64,000 nucleotides of DNA from Aralia elata. Its lineage: Eukaryota > Streptophyta > Magnoliopsida > Apiales > Araliaceae. Position 1 is the first letter of the stretch. Each line of letters starts with the position of its first letter. Shown one piece after another: positions 22,262 through 34,342 of the stretch. The position numbers and the translations under genes are program-made. The stretch spans positions 32,379,765-32,443,764 of the forward strand of contig CM068380.1 in the NCBI GenBank assembly GCA_034770075.1. The letters are read 5' to 3'. Under the pieces are notes generated by a model that was not told the origin of the DNA, did not search any database, and worked only from the letters and a program-made list of their open reading frames with translations.

Positions 22262-22669
22262 TTAGACAAACAATTGAGGGTAATTCTGCATCATTTGCTC
22301 TTCGAGTTCCCACGTTGCTTCTTCAGTACTGTGGTTCCTCCAGATTACCTTAACAGAAGGTATCACTTTATTTATAAGAACTTGTTCCTTCCTATCCACT
22401 ATTTGTACAGGAACCTCTTCATAAGACAAATCTTGCTCAAACTGTATCGGTTCATACTCTATGACATGTTTATAATCAGACTTATACGGTCGTAGCACTG
22501 ATATGTGGAAGACATTGTGAATGTGGCCTAACTCAGGAGGTAGAGCTACCTCATAAGCTACCTCACCCACCCTTTTTAGTACTTCGAAGGGTCCAATAAA
22601 TCGCGGACTAAGTTTACCCTTTTTACCAAATCTGATCTTTCCCTTCCAGGGAGATACTTTGAGGAACAC
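22262..22669 (-). pseudogene. pol: Element C integrase C-terminus and chromodomain
   Basis: Last 135 codons of pol, in the same frame as 22700-24361 but separated by one TGA at 22700-22702. First comes the integrase tail with the GKLSPRFIGPFEVLKRVGEV and LGHIHNVFHISVLRPY motifs of chromoviruses. It ends in a chromodomain at about residues 88-133, with the conserved block VKVIWRNHSTEEATWELEE. In this family the chromodomain is thought to steer integration to heterochromatin by binding modified histone H3. The aromatic cage is only partly conserved, as usual for the Tekay type. Confidence 0.9.
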
Positions 22670-22699
22670 AAAGCTCCCGACTTCAAATTCCCGATTTTG

Positions 22700-24361
22700 T
22701 CAGTGTTGATCAGCATACTTCTTTTGTCTGTCTTGAGCGGCTACCAGTCTGGCTCTTATCACCTTGACAACTTCAGCAGTTTGTTGTACCAGCTCGGGTC
22801 CCAATAGTCGTCGTTCACCAACCTCATCCCAGCATAATGGAGTTCTGCATTTCCTTCCATATAATGCTTCATAAGGCGGCATGCCGATACTAGCGTGATA
22901 ACTATTGTTGTAAGCAAACTCGACCAGAGGTAAATGATCATCCCAGTTGCCTTTAAATTCCATAACGCATGCCCGAAGCATATCTTCCAACGTTTGAATT
23001 GTTCTTTCGCTCTGGCCATCGGTTTGAGGATAATAGGTTGTACTCATTCTCAACTGTGTCCCCAAACAATCTTGCAAACTCCTCCAAAATTTAGAGGTGA
23101 AACGTGGATCTTTGTCTGATACTATTGACACTGGAACACCGTGCCTTGAGATAATCTCCTTTACGTATAATTTTGCCAGCTGATCCAAAGTAAATCTGAT
23201 TTTGATAGGCAAGAAATGCGCTGATTTCGTCAATCTGTCAACTATGGCCCATATCGCGTCATAACCCTTCTGAGTGGTTGGAAGTCCTACCACAAAGTCT
23301 ATTGTGATATGCTCCCACTTCCATTCGGGTATCTCCAAGGGCTGCAACAAACCACTTGGTCGTTGATGCTCAGCTTTGACTCTCTGACAAGTGAGACATT
23401 TCGCAACACATTCAGCAACCTCTCTTTTCATGTTTGGCCACCAAAAATGTTGACGAAGATCCTGGTACATCTTTGTGCTTCCCGGGTGAACCGAAAATCG
23501 TGAACTGTGAGCTTCGTTCAAAATCTCCTCTCTAATTGCCAATACCGACGGTACCCAGATTCTGCCTTCAAATCTCAGCAACCCTTCGGTATCGATTTTG
23601 TATTTAAGCTCTTCTCCCTTAAGCACTATTTGCCGTATTTTAACACATTCCTCATCCTGAAGTTGCGCTTCCTTGACTTTTTCTACCAAAGTTGGTTGAG
23701 TTTCCATCTGGAACAATTTTTCATTAGGCTCTGCCAGACCCTTCACCTCTAACTCCAATTTAGCCATTTCCGCTACAAGTTTCTCCTGAGCAGTTAACAT
23801 AAACAGTTTCTCCCGACCTTTTCTACTTAAAGCGTCGGCAACCACATTAGCTTTTCCCGGATGGTATAGAATTTCACAATCATAATCTTTGATCAATTCT
23901 ATCCATCTCCTCTGCCGCATATTCAAATCCTTCTGCGTGAAAATATGCTTCAGACTTTTATGGTCTGTGTATATTTCACACTTCTCCCCATAGAGATAAT
24001 GCCTCCAGATTTTCAAAGCAAACACCACGGCTGCTAACTCCAAATCATGGGTCGGATACCCTTTTTCATAGTCTTTTAGTTGGCGCGATGCATATGCAAT
24101 AACCTTACCATTCTGCATCAACACACAACCAAGTCCTTTATGTGATGCGTCACTGTACACCACAAAATTTCCTGTATCATCTTGTAAAGACAACACAGGT
24201 GTCGAACTTAGTCTCTTCTTTAGTTCTTGGAAACTTTCTTCGCACTTCTCCGTCCAAACAAACTTCACTGATTTTCTTGTTAAATTCGTTAATGGAGTGG
24301 CAATCCTGGAAAAATCTTGAATAAAACGCCTGTAGTATCCTGCCAAACCAAGGAAACTCCT
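22700..24361 (-). pseudogene. pol: Element C RT C-part, RNase H and integrase
   Basis: Continuation of the RT frame of 42274-42947; the CTCCT duplication of A2 shows that the two halves were one reading frame. On the minus strand: RT thumb and connection (FLGLAGYYRRFIQDFS), RNase H with YSDASHKGLGCVL and YTDHKSLKHIF, then integrase. Integrase has the H-H-C-C zinc domain (HPGSTKMYQDLRQHFWWPNM to CLTCQRVKAEH) and the catalytic D,D-35-E triad, with D in TIDFVVGLP, D in VSDKDPRF and E in GQSERTIQ. The frame is open until a TGA at 22700-22702 that separates it from the chromodomain. An enzyme of this kind copies RNA to DNA in particles and integrates it in the nucleus. Confidence 0.93.
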
Positions 24362-26390
24362 TGTAGACACCCAAATTTTGCACTTCGTATGCTAACCTTG
24401 ACAGGAGGGCAAAATCGTCAATTGAACCCGCCTGCGGGAGCAAAAGAATCGGCATAAGTGCGAAGACTGGACGCCGCCGCGACAAGTTGCAGTCAAAATC
24501 AACATGACGATAAAGCCATATGAAATGAGCATTTCCAGATAATGTGTCACGTCCCGCAGTAATTATCGGACTGCAAAATACAGGCATTTCGGATAAAACT
24601 GACAGCGCGACGCAAGAATCGAGGTGCGGTGCGGGAACCGAGAAGAATTAAATAATCAAAGTGGCTGGCGTGCTGGGTGGAAGGCAGGCGGCCAGCCAGC
24701 CTATAACAACTCATTTCAGCATACAGGGAGAAAAGAGAGGAGGAATTCAGCAGATCCGAGAATATGAAAAATACAGCAGCAAGAAGTTCGAAAATTGAGG
24801 AAGAAATAGCATAGATTTGCAACAAAAATAGGAGTGAAAGAGAGAAAAAAGAGAGGAATAATATTCTTGTGAATTAATTGTATCACATATATCTTTTCTT
24901 CTATCCGAATAGACAAATTTACATCCATTTGGATTTCATTTGCAAGGTAAAAATCTCCTTATTTTTGTAATTTCTATCACATCATTTGGTCAAATTAAAT
25001 GTAGTTTTCATGTAATTTATGATGGAACAATGAATTAGGGATTATTAGTGAGGGTTCCATCGGAACAAAATTCTTCCTAATAACCCAATGATATTTATTC
25101 GTTGATCTTTTTTTGTTTGTTTGTTTTACGATGTTATATTTGGCATAGTTTCTTTTAGATCGATATTTTAGGATGTCTTGGTATTGTTAGATTATCCGTG
25201 TTGGTCATTTCTTGTAACATCCGATTGTGGGTGTGTGGAAATTTGGTTGTGAGCCTAGGAAAGCGACCCCGTGGTCCAAATCCGATGATGGACGTTTTTT
25301 TTTATGTAAATAGTAAGAATGATGTAGCTTCCGTAGTAAATCTGTAATCGTCGGGCCTTAAAACGACGTTAAGGCGAGAATCGGGTTTAAGGCCCCGTAT
25401 TAGTGGAATATGTGATTGTTGGCGTTCGGGGTATTTTGATGGCTTACATGCCCATGAATAGCCCTTACGCGTTGTGATGTTTAAATTTGGTTTGTAATAT
25501 CAAATAAAAGATTTCAAAATCAAAACAATAAGGATTTTTTTTCTAAAATCAATCAAAGTATGATATTAGCATCACAAGGCTAAAAAATTTGAGAAAATGC
25601 TAATGAATGTCGATTTATATGTAAACGAGAAAGCTAAAGGAAATCGTTTTCAAACATCACACAAAATGGTTTTATAAATAAGTAACGTTTTATTAAACCG
25701 TTGTGCATAGGGTTAAGGAGATCCTAGAAATTGCCCATCGTTTAAGTTACGAAGGCAACGTATAGATCTCGATTCCTATTTTGATGAAGGTTTAAAACTC
25801 TTGTTTTGCCAAAACGACACCTAATGAAAATCTTGCAGTTTTGACAATTAAAATCAAAACCTTTCTCATAAAGAATAAAGTTTTCTCGTGTATGTTGAAA
25901 AGACATTCCGAAGCGTTCTCAAATTAAAGCACAACTTTCCCTAAAAAATCCAAATGATTCTTTCATACAAACTCACCACAACATTCACATAAGCACACAC
26001 ATATACACCTGCATATATACACATTTCATGAATTAAAGGATAGGACAGCACCAAGATTGCGGTAACCGTGTTTCACGGAAGTCGAGGGGTGCCTAACACC
26101 TTCCCCTCACTTAAGCAAGCCCCCGAACCCCATGAATCTCGATTCGCGGACCAATTAATTCGGAGTCACATATGAGCCAACGATTTATAAAAAAACGAAA
26201 ACTCGGATGAGTTGGTACATCCATTTCAAATATATCAACTGGCGACTCTGATTAATTGGCTCATCATAAAAAACGGTCTTTCAAAACCCCGTCGACATTA
26301 ATGCCGACCTTTTCCAAAAATCATTTAATCAAGAGGCTAAAATTGGAAAAGACTAAAAGGACCCACGAGGCGAAAAACCCGGCGTCGACA
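24362..26390 (+). repeat. 5' LTR of A2
   Basis: 2,029 bp, TGTAGACACC to GTCGACA. It differs from the 3' LTR (40253-42273) at about 20 bases plus some small indels by eye, so roughly 99% identical, indicating a young insertion. Confidence 0.95.
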
Positions 26391-26392
26391 GC

Positions 26393-26410
26393 TGGCGACT
26401 CTGCTGGGGA
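26393..26410 (+). other. Primer binding site of A2
   Basis: TGGCGACTCTGCTGGGGA, two bases after the LTR, identical to that of A1. Confidence 0.8.
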
Positions 26411-27176
26411 TAAATAGAGGGCTTAAGCCGCTTTCAAATCTTGATGCTTTCTTATCCTTTAAAATTCATGAATATGTGTGTGTGTGCGATATTGTGATCT
26501 TTTGAACGTTTTGTTGTGTGAATGTGTGTTCTGTCCAATAAATGAATGATTGAATGGAATTGCTTTACTTTCAAGTAATCATTTGCATGTGGTGAGGACG
26601 ATGAATGTGAATGTATGTTGAGAGAGTACCTCCTCCTGAGGCGAACCTGTCGGTTGCTTATTACTGGACTCGAAGGGACTGCTCCCCGGAGATGGCTCAG
26701 GAAACGCACCACCCAAATCCGCTCCAATCGAAAGGGCTCAGACGAGTAGATTGCGAAGATTTGGGGACCTTCATGCCGAAAAGCCCGTGAGAGCAACCCT
26801 AGGATAGGTCAACCTCAGATTAACCCTACGCAGGAAAAGTCTCTTCATGCCTTTTTTTCATTTCACGCATAAATGTCATGATATTATTCATATTCGCCTT
26901 CCTTTTTGCCGAGAGAAATTACTAACCTCTATGTTTTGCAGGGAACAGCTGGGGACCTTAATAAAGCCATGTTTAGCATTTGTCATTGCATTAGAGGATT
27001 ACTAACTTTCTGTTTTGCAGGGAAAGATTAAAAAACCCCAAAGACACAAAAAATTACAGCTTCAGCATGCATCCACATTTTTTTCTCCCCAAGACTAAAC
27101 TTCGAACTTTGGTTTCTGTAGGATTGCTCCTCAAACCCGTTCGCAGTCTAAAAGGGCCCAAAACCCCATATCTGAA
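26411..27176 (+). other. Leader of A2 with two acceptor-like tracts
   Basis: No coding sequence. Two short pyrimidine tracts ending TTTTGCAGGGAA occur about 80 bp apart near 26935 and 27015, each followed by a G-rich start; the same pair exists in the A1 leader. They resemble 3' splice sites, but no donor was pinned down. Confidence 0.55.
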
Positions 27177-30100
27177 ATGGCTGATATTCCATCTACCAAT
27201 TCCGGTGCCATATCTAGGGAGGAATTTGATGACTTTAAGAAGCAGATGTTAGAAATGGCCGTAATGCTAAGAGAGCAGTTGATACCCAGGCAGGAACTAC
27301 CTAAGGAGGATCCACCTAAGGGCGAGCCAGTCGTCCCAAAGGCCATTCCCGTACCAAATAAAACAGTGATTACTATCCCAGAAGAGGGAGATACAGATGA
27401 CTTGCAGAAGAAAATGAGACAAATGGAGGAAACCATCCAATCTATGAAAGGCATAGGGTCCCTCGGCAGGGTTAACTATTCAGATTTATGTGTCTTCCCC
27501 GGAGCCAGATACCCGGAGAAATTCAAAATCCCAGAGTTTGAAAAATACAATGGAAAGGGGGACCCCTACACACACTTGAAAATATACATTGGAGAACTCG
27601 GGTCTTATGCCGAGGACGAGGGGTTGAGAATGCAGCTGTTCCAGAAAAGCTTAACGGGTGAGGCAAGAATTTGGTATGCCCGCCTTGACAACGCCCGAAT
27701 CCACAACTGGGAGGAATTGGCCATACATTCTTAACGCAATACAGCTTTCAGACCCAGATGACCCCTGACAGGTATCAAATGACAAAGGTTAAGAAACAAC
27801 CTAGGGAATCCTTCAGGGAATATGCGCAACGATGGAGGGGCATGACCGCACAGGTGAACCCCCCGATGACCGAGTCGGAGATGGTGATGACTTTTGTAGA
27901 CATTCAACAGGCACCGTATTATGAACGAGTCATCTCGGGGATTGGAAGACCCTTCGCTGAAATGATTAAACATGGAGAGATGGTAGATATGGGGTTGAAA
28001 TCGGGAAAAATCCGGGATTTTACTGCTTTAGAAACTGCTGCCGAGCAAATACAGAATGGAAACTATGGCAGCAGTTCCCGGAGGGTCCAAAAGAAAAAGG
28101 AAGAGGATGTCTCCCTCATCCTACAGGGGTCATCCAGAAAAACAGAAAGCCATCTCCCGGTACAGGTGCAAAGGGTGGGGCCATCCCGACAGCCTAACTT
28201 CGCGGATCAGAGGGCAGAGGGGCGAAGGAGATTTGAGGCCTCGCAAAATCGAGTATTCACCCCACTCGGGGAGCCTCTCGAGCGAATTTTGGCGGTATTG
28301 ATGGCCCAAAAGAAGATAATCAATTTGGCTCCCCCAAGTGACCCGAAGGGAAGGAGATTTGACCCAAGCAAACGGTGCGCCTACCACTCGGGTTCCCCGG
28401 GTCATGATACACAAGATTGTTGGACATTGAAACATATAATTCAGAACATGATCGACAATGGGGAAATTGTGGTGGAACAACCAGACTCCCCGAATGTTAA
28501 GGCAAATCCCCTGCCAAGACATGATGGAGGAGGGGTCAATGCGACAGAGGCGAGTGAAGCTGGGGGGCCGCCAAGGTTGAACTATGTGCAGAAAATTGAG
28601 GAAATGATCAACGTGATACATGATCATGAGAGTGCAAGGGTAACGCCCATCAGGTTGATAGGGATAGGTACGAATAGCACAGAGGGACCTGTCAAGTTAA
28701 CGGCTCCGAGGCCCATCATCCTTGCGGCAAGGCCGCAACTCCCTATCAGTAGTCTAAAGACTGTACCCTGGAATTATGGGGGAATACCAGAGGAGGCGGC
28801 CAGTTGTGCTTCCGTGACAACAAAGGGGAACCCCTTATATCTTCCCGGGCGAGTCCTTGAGAGCCAAAAGAGAAAAAATGAAGAGGTTTCCGAGGAAAGG
28901 GCCATAGAATTTTTGAAACGGATGGATCACCTAGAAACAAGAGGGATCCAGATTTTAAATGAGGAGTCAAACCTAACATCAGTCATGAACTTGGTGTTGT
29001 CATCCAGTGAGCATTGCAAAACCCTGACGAAGGTTCTGGAGGAGGCATACGTGCCCAAAGAAATTAGTGAGGAGGGTTTCGGCCAGCTGGTGGGCCACCT
29101 ATTGGAAAGCGATGCAATATCCTTTACGGATGAGGACATTCCCAAGGAGGGAAGGGGGCACCGAAAACCGCTACACATTGCGGTAATCTCCTCAGGATAT
29201 GTCATGAATGGGGTGCTGATCGATGGGGGATCGGCATTGAATATATGTCCTCTCAGTACGCTAAAGAAAATGAACATCAGTTCCAAGCGCCTACGGGCCA
29301 GTCATGTGGTGGTCCGGGCTTTTGACGGATCCCGGAGGGATACCATTGGAGAAATAGAATTGTCGGTGGAGATAGGGCCCTGTACTTTTGACATCTCTTT
29401 CCAAGTTCTTGACATCGCGGCCAGCTACAACCTGCTGTTAGGGAGGCCATGGATACACATGGCCGGGGCAGTTCCCTCCACGCTCCACCAACAAATCAAG
29501 CTAATCATCGATGGGAATCTGGTAACAATCTCGGCCGAATGTGATGACCCTTCTCCTCCTAGGAGTGACCTGCCAGTGATCAATGTGGATGAGTCGGCAG
29601 CACCTGCCAGCTTTCAGGCACTGGAGATTAGCACTCCCCACTATAAATGCCTGGGAGCTCCAACTGTGAAACCTAGGGTCTCTCCCGAACTTACCTTTGT
29701 GGCAAAGGAAATGATAAAAATGAACGTCCAGCCTGGGCAGGGGTTAGGAAGGAGCAGTCAGGGAATCACCGAGCCCATTCACCTACCACAGCAGATAGGC
29801 AAAGCAGGGCTGGGATACCATGAGGACGCAGCACGGAGACACCGTCGGGGTGCGGCTCCGATTCGACTAGCTGGCAGTCCAGTGACCAAAGTCGACAATG
29901 AGCAGGGGATCAGCGAGCCTGTGATTGGGGCAGGCAATGAAGAGTTAACCCCCGCACGTAATGAGTCGGCCCGGAGGGAAAGTTTCCTGTAGGAGGTCGC
30001 AAAGGAGTTTGAAACCAAATGCTGCATCCCCGAACAATCAACAAGCAGTGGGGAGGGGACGAATATTATCGCACCACCCGAAGCCCAACAAGTTGTGCCT

Positions 30101-30273
30101 GTCATCGATTGGGCAGGGCTGATCATTCCTGAAGAGAATAGGAGGGAGGACTCAGGCGACGTAGCCGTAATTATCGGGGAAGTGTCCGATGTAAAGCCCC
30201 CTTTCATCCAGCGCATTTCATCTGACCTGACTGTCGACAACTGGACCATGAAACCAGTAATATCCAAAAAAGG
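27177..30273 (+). pseudogene. gag-pro: A2 gag and protease with frameshift
   Basis: Gag begins at the MADIPSTNSG start (27177) and runs 185 codons to a one-base deletion near 27723, seen by comparison with A1 gag; the frame then shifts and continues from about 27725 to 29992. The zinc-knuckle-like CAYHSGSPGHDTQDC lies at about 28375-28420. The aspartic protease follows, with active-site motif VLIDGGSALNICPL (about 29215-29255) and downstream YNLLLGRPWIHMAGAVPS, as is usual for Tat/Ogre. A glycine-rich G-patch-like segment (QPGQGLGRSSQG...GKAGLGYH) lies near 29730-29820. A single TAG at 29990-29992 interrupts; the same frame is then open to 30273, where a GT donor begins. The product would cut the polyprotein in maturing particles. 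Confidence 0.9.
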
Positions 30274-30440
30274 GTAAAACCCGACGTCAGGGGGGGACCC
30301 CAGAGGATGGGGGAATGAAGAAGTTTTATTTTTGTTGTTGTTTTATTTCTGCATAATTATGTCGTTTCTTCGTGTTATTTTGAAAATGCGATCGTCGTGA
30401 AAAATGATTTATATATGACAAGTATTTTGTTTCATGTCAG
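30274..30440 (+). other. Putative intron between protease and RT
   Basis: 167 bp, beginning GTAAAA after GG and ending TTTCATGTCAG, T-rich inside. Without removal the upstream frame stops at once (TAA at 30275-30277). Removal joins two bases of one codon (30272-30273) to the first base at 30441 and switches exactly into the frame that runs to RT. Ogre elements are known to have a partly spliced intron at this position. The acceptor region is also recognisable in A1 near 10233. Confidence 0.75.
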
Positions 30441-33400
30441 GTGTACCAATTTGAGTAATCCTTGCCTAACAAATGGTCTTTCAAATTTGAATGATGATTA
30501 TGATTTTGACATTGAGCTGGATTTCGATTTAATGGGCATTGAACAAGACGAGACAGATTACGACGATGCGCCTGACGAGATCAAAGGATGGGTCGAGGAT
30601 AAACCCAAACCCAACTTGGACCAAACCGTCACCATTGATATTGGAACCCCTAACAAGCCAAAAGAACTCAAGATAGGGACAGACCTGACCCCCAGCTAAA
30701 AAGCCGAAGTGACTGAGTTGCTAAAACAATATGAGGGTGTCTTTGCCTGGTCTCATGAGGATATGATCGGATTGTCCACTGACATTGTGGTACACCGATT
30801 ACCCATCAAGGAGGGTTTCTGGCCTGTCAAACAAAAATTAAGAAAGTTGAAACCGGAGTGGAGCCTAAAAGTAAAGGAAGAGATCATCAAGCAGTTCAGG
30901 GCGGGAATCATTATGGTGTCCACTTACCCGGAATGGCTATCCAATGTAGTCCCAGTGGCTAAGCCTAGAGGAAAAGTAAGGGTATGTGTAGACTATAGAG
31001 ATCTAAACAAGGTCAGTCTCAACGATAACTTCCCGGTGCCTTTCATACACATCCTGGTAGATAACACAGCCCAGTACGAAATGTACTCTTTTGTGGATTG
31101 CTTCGCGGGATATCATCAGATAATGGTGGCAGAAGAAGATCGAGAAAAGACCGCATTCATCACCCCTTGGGGCACTTTCTGCTATAGGCGATTGGCTTTT
31201 GGCCTCACAAACGCCGGGGCTACTTATCAGAGAGCCATGATGGCCTTGTTCCACGATATGATGCACCAGGAGATAGAAGTCTACGTGGATGACATTATTG
31301 TGAAATCGAAGGTAGAATCCGATCATATAACCCATCTCAAAAAGCTATTCGATCGGCTCAGAAAGTATAATTTGAAACTCAATCCAGCCAAGTGTGCGTT
31401 CGGAGTGCAGTCGGGTAAGCTCTTGGGATTCCTGGTGAGTGATCGGGGCATTGAGTTGGACCCAGCAAAGATTAAGGCCATTATGGATATGCCGGCACCT
31501 CACACAGAAAAGGAGATAAGAGGATTCCTCGGGAGGATAAACTTTATCAGCCGTTTTATATCCCACTTGACGACTACATGTGAGCCGATTTTCAAATTGT
31601 TAAGAAAGGGTGCTTCCCAAGAATGGAATGAGAAATGTCAAAGGGCTTTTCAGATCATTAAGAAACAACTGACGGAGGCACCAGTGCTGGTACCCCCGAA
31701 GGATGGGATCCCTTTGTTTATGTATATATCCGTCAACGCCATCGCGATGGGATGTATGATGGGACAAAAGAACGAGGCGGGTAAAGAGCAGGCCATCTAT
31801 TACCTCAGCAAAAGATTTAGCCAATGTGAGCAGAATTACACTCCCATCGAGAAGACCTGTTGTGCTCTGGCCTGGGCTGCAGGGAGATTACAGCACTACC
31901 TCCATGGGCATACAACGTACTTGATATCAAGAATGGACCCCCTGAAATATATTTTTGAAAGGCCCATGCTGATGAATTGTCGATTATCAAGATGGCAGTT
32001 AATCTTACAACAGTTTGACATGGTGTACGTGACCCAGAAGGCCATGAAAGGGCAGGGAATTGCAGATCAGTTGGCAGAAACCCCGTCAGGAGGGATGGAG
32101 CCGTTAGAAACTCCTCTTCCGGGCGAGGATAAATTTTGGGTATCGCACGAAAAATGTGATGACGAGGGACAATTCTGGAAGCTGTATTTTGATGGTGCCA
32201 TGAATGCCGAGGGGGCAGGAGCCGGAGCGGTCCTAGTCTCTATCACCGGAGAACAATACCCCGTGGCCACTAAACTTCGTTTCAGCAACTCGAACAACAC
32301 CGCTGAACACGAGGGGTGTATCTTGGGACTCCGCTTGGCCCGTGACATGGGAGTGAAGAGACTAGCGGTGTTCGGGGATTCAGAATTGGTAATCAGACAG
32401 GCAATCGGGATATACAACACTAAGGAGCTTCGGTTACTTCCATACCATCGTTGTGTCATCCAGCTGATGCAAGAGTTCGAGGATATCGCCTTCCGCCATA
32501 TTCCTCGGGGACGAAATGACTTTGCCGATGCATTGGCGACTCTGGCCTCCTTAATCCACGTGATCAAGAGTAGGGACAGTCCACAGATTAAGATCACCGT
32601 ACAGAATGCCCTGGCATATGAGGAACATGTGGCAGTGTTATCAAACGAGGTGGTGTTGACGAGGCAGCCTTGGTATCACGACATAAGGGAATATCTGAGA
32701 GATAGGTCCATTCCCGACCAGGCAAATCGGACTGAGAGGAAGAGAATTCGAAAGATGGCGATGAAATTTTACCTGAGTGGGGATTCACTTTACAAAAGGG
32801 ATGCCGGGTTGGGACTATTGCAATGCGTAGATGAAACGCAATCCCAAAGGATTATGAATGAAATCCATGGCGGGGTGTGTGGGCCACACATGAGTGGACC
32901 GATGTTGGCCAAAAAGATCTTGAGGACAGGGCATTATTGGTTAACGCTGAAAGCCGATTGCGATGATCATGTCAAACGGTGTTATCAATGCCAGGCGCAC
33001 GGTAATGTGATCCATACACCTCCCAATGAACTGCACTGTATGACCTCCCCGTGGCCATTTTCAATGTGGGGAATGGATGTAATCGGACCAATAGAGCCCA
33101 AAGCGAGCAACGGGCACCGATTCATTTTCGTCATGATCGATTACTTCACCAAGTGGGTAGAGGCAGCTTCTTTCCCCAAAGTAACTCAGGAGGTCATCAT
33201 CAACTTCATCAGGAATAATGTCATTTGCCGATATGGGCAACCTGAGGTTGTGGTCTCCGACAATGCCAAGAATTTAAACAACACCCTCATGAAGGAACTG
33301 TGTGACCAGTTCAAGATCAAGCACCTCAATTCCGTCATTTACCGTCCTAAGATGAATGGGGCAGTGGAGGCTGCAAATAAGAACATCAAGAAGATCATGG

Positions 33401-33918
33401 CAAAAATGTCTGCTAATCATCGGGGATGGCCGGATCTGTTACCCCTCACCCTGCTGGCATACCGAACATCAACGTGTACTTCTACAGGGGCAACCCCTTA
33501 CGCTTTGGTGTATGGAATGGAGGCCGTTCTACCAGTTGAGGTTGAGATGGCGTCCCTCAGAATAGTGATCGACGCTCAGATAGGCGAGGAGGATTGGATG
33601 CAAAGTCGATACGACCAATTGGCCCTAATTGATGAAAGGAGAGTGGCTGCCGTTTGGCATGGTCAACTATATCAACAGAGGATCTCTCGATCATACGATA
33701 AAAAGATAAGACTTCGAAAGTTCAAGGAAAACGATTTGGTGTTGAAAAGAGTCATGCCTTGTCAAGACGAAGCCAAGGGGAAGTTTGCCCCGAACTGGGA
33801 AGGGCCATTTGTGATTAAGAAAGTGCTATCCGGAGGAGCCCTCATATTGTAAGAAATGGATGGTGAGGTATTTCCACAACCCCTCAATTCTGACTCGGTG
33901 AAGCGGTTCTACGCTTAA
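30441..33918 (+). pseudogene. pol: A2 RT, RNase H, second RNase H and integrase
   Basis: After the intron an acidic linker (IEQDETDYDDAPDEIKGW) leads to RT. Stops sit at 30697-30699 (TAA) and 33850-33852 (TAA); otherwise the frame is open to the natural stop at 33916-33918. Counted from 30709: RT with VRVCVDYRDLNKV and catalytic YVDD at ~192-195, then an RNase H region, and a second, archaeal-type RNase H at ~487-620 (LYFDGAMNAEGAGAGAVLV, then HIPRGRNDFADALA), which is the Tat hallmark. Integrase follows with its H-H-C-C domain at ~719-765 and catalytic D (~788), D (~849) and E, the last two 35 residues apart. No chromodomain is present. The enzymes make and insert the element's cDNA. Confidence 0.94.
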
Positions 33919-34342
33919 GTCATCATTTCCTTTTTCCCTTTGAGAGCGAACTACGTAGGACCTGATCTCCCAACTTGTGGGGGTACGTAGGCAGCCATCA
34001 TGGCGCGGTCCGATCCCTTAAAAAATAATCCTTTCCCTAACCAAATCCAATTTTCAATAGCCAGATAAAACCTTCCTACACCCTCAAAACCTTTCCGAAC
34101 AGTTAACCAAAATTTGAGATTCAATCCGATGAAATCAAAAGGCGTGCGGCAATATCTGTCAAATCTCCATCAAGACTTGAGAGGAGAAAGAAGGCGAAAT
34201 GTCAAAATCGTGGTCAACTGGATAAAATGAGGATCTAATGAAAGGCAATGATACGGCAAAAGGGAAAATGACTAAATTTAAATGCATGTCTATATATATG
34301 AGTCATTTTATTACAAGATTTCTCTTTCAATAACTGATGAAA
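33919..34342 (+). other. Region between pol and antisense ORFs
   Basis: Noncoding. It contains the landmark GTACGTAGGCAGCC (near 33982) often seen just after pol in Tat/Ogre elements. It may also serve as the 3' end for transcripts arriving from the antisense genes. Confidence 0.55.

Noticed and set aside
24177..24825. Short minus-strand ORFs over the A2 LTR
   Set aside because: They cross the LTR boundary and are not shared as proteins with A1; shadow frames of the LTR. The same at 40227-40819.
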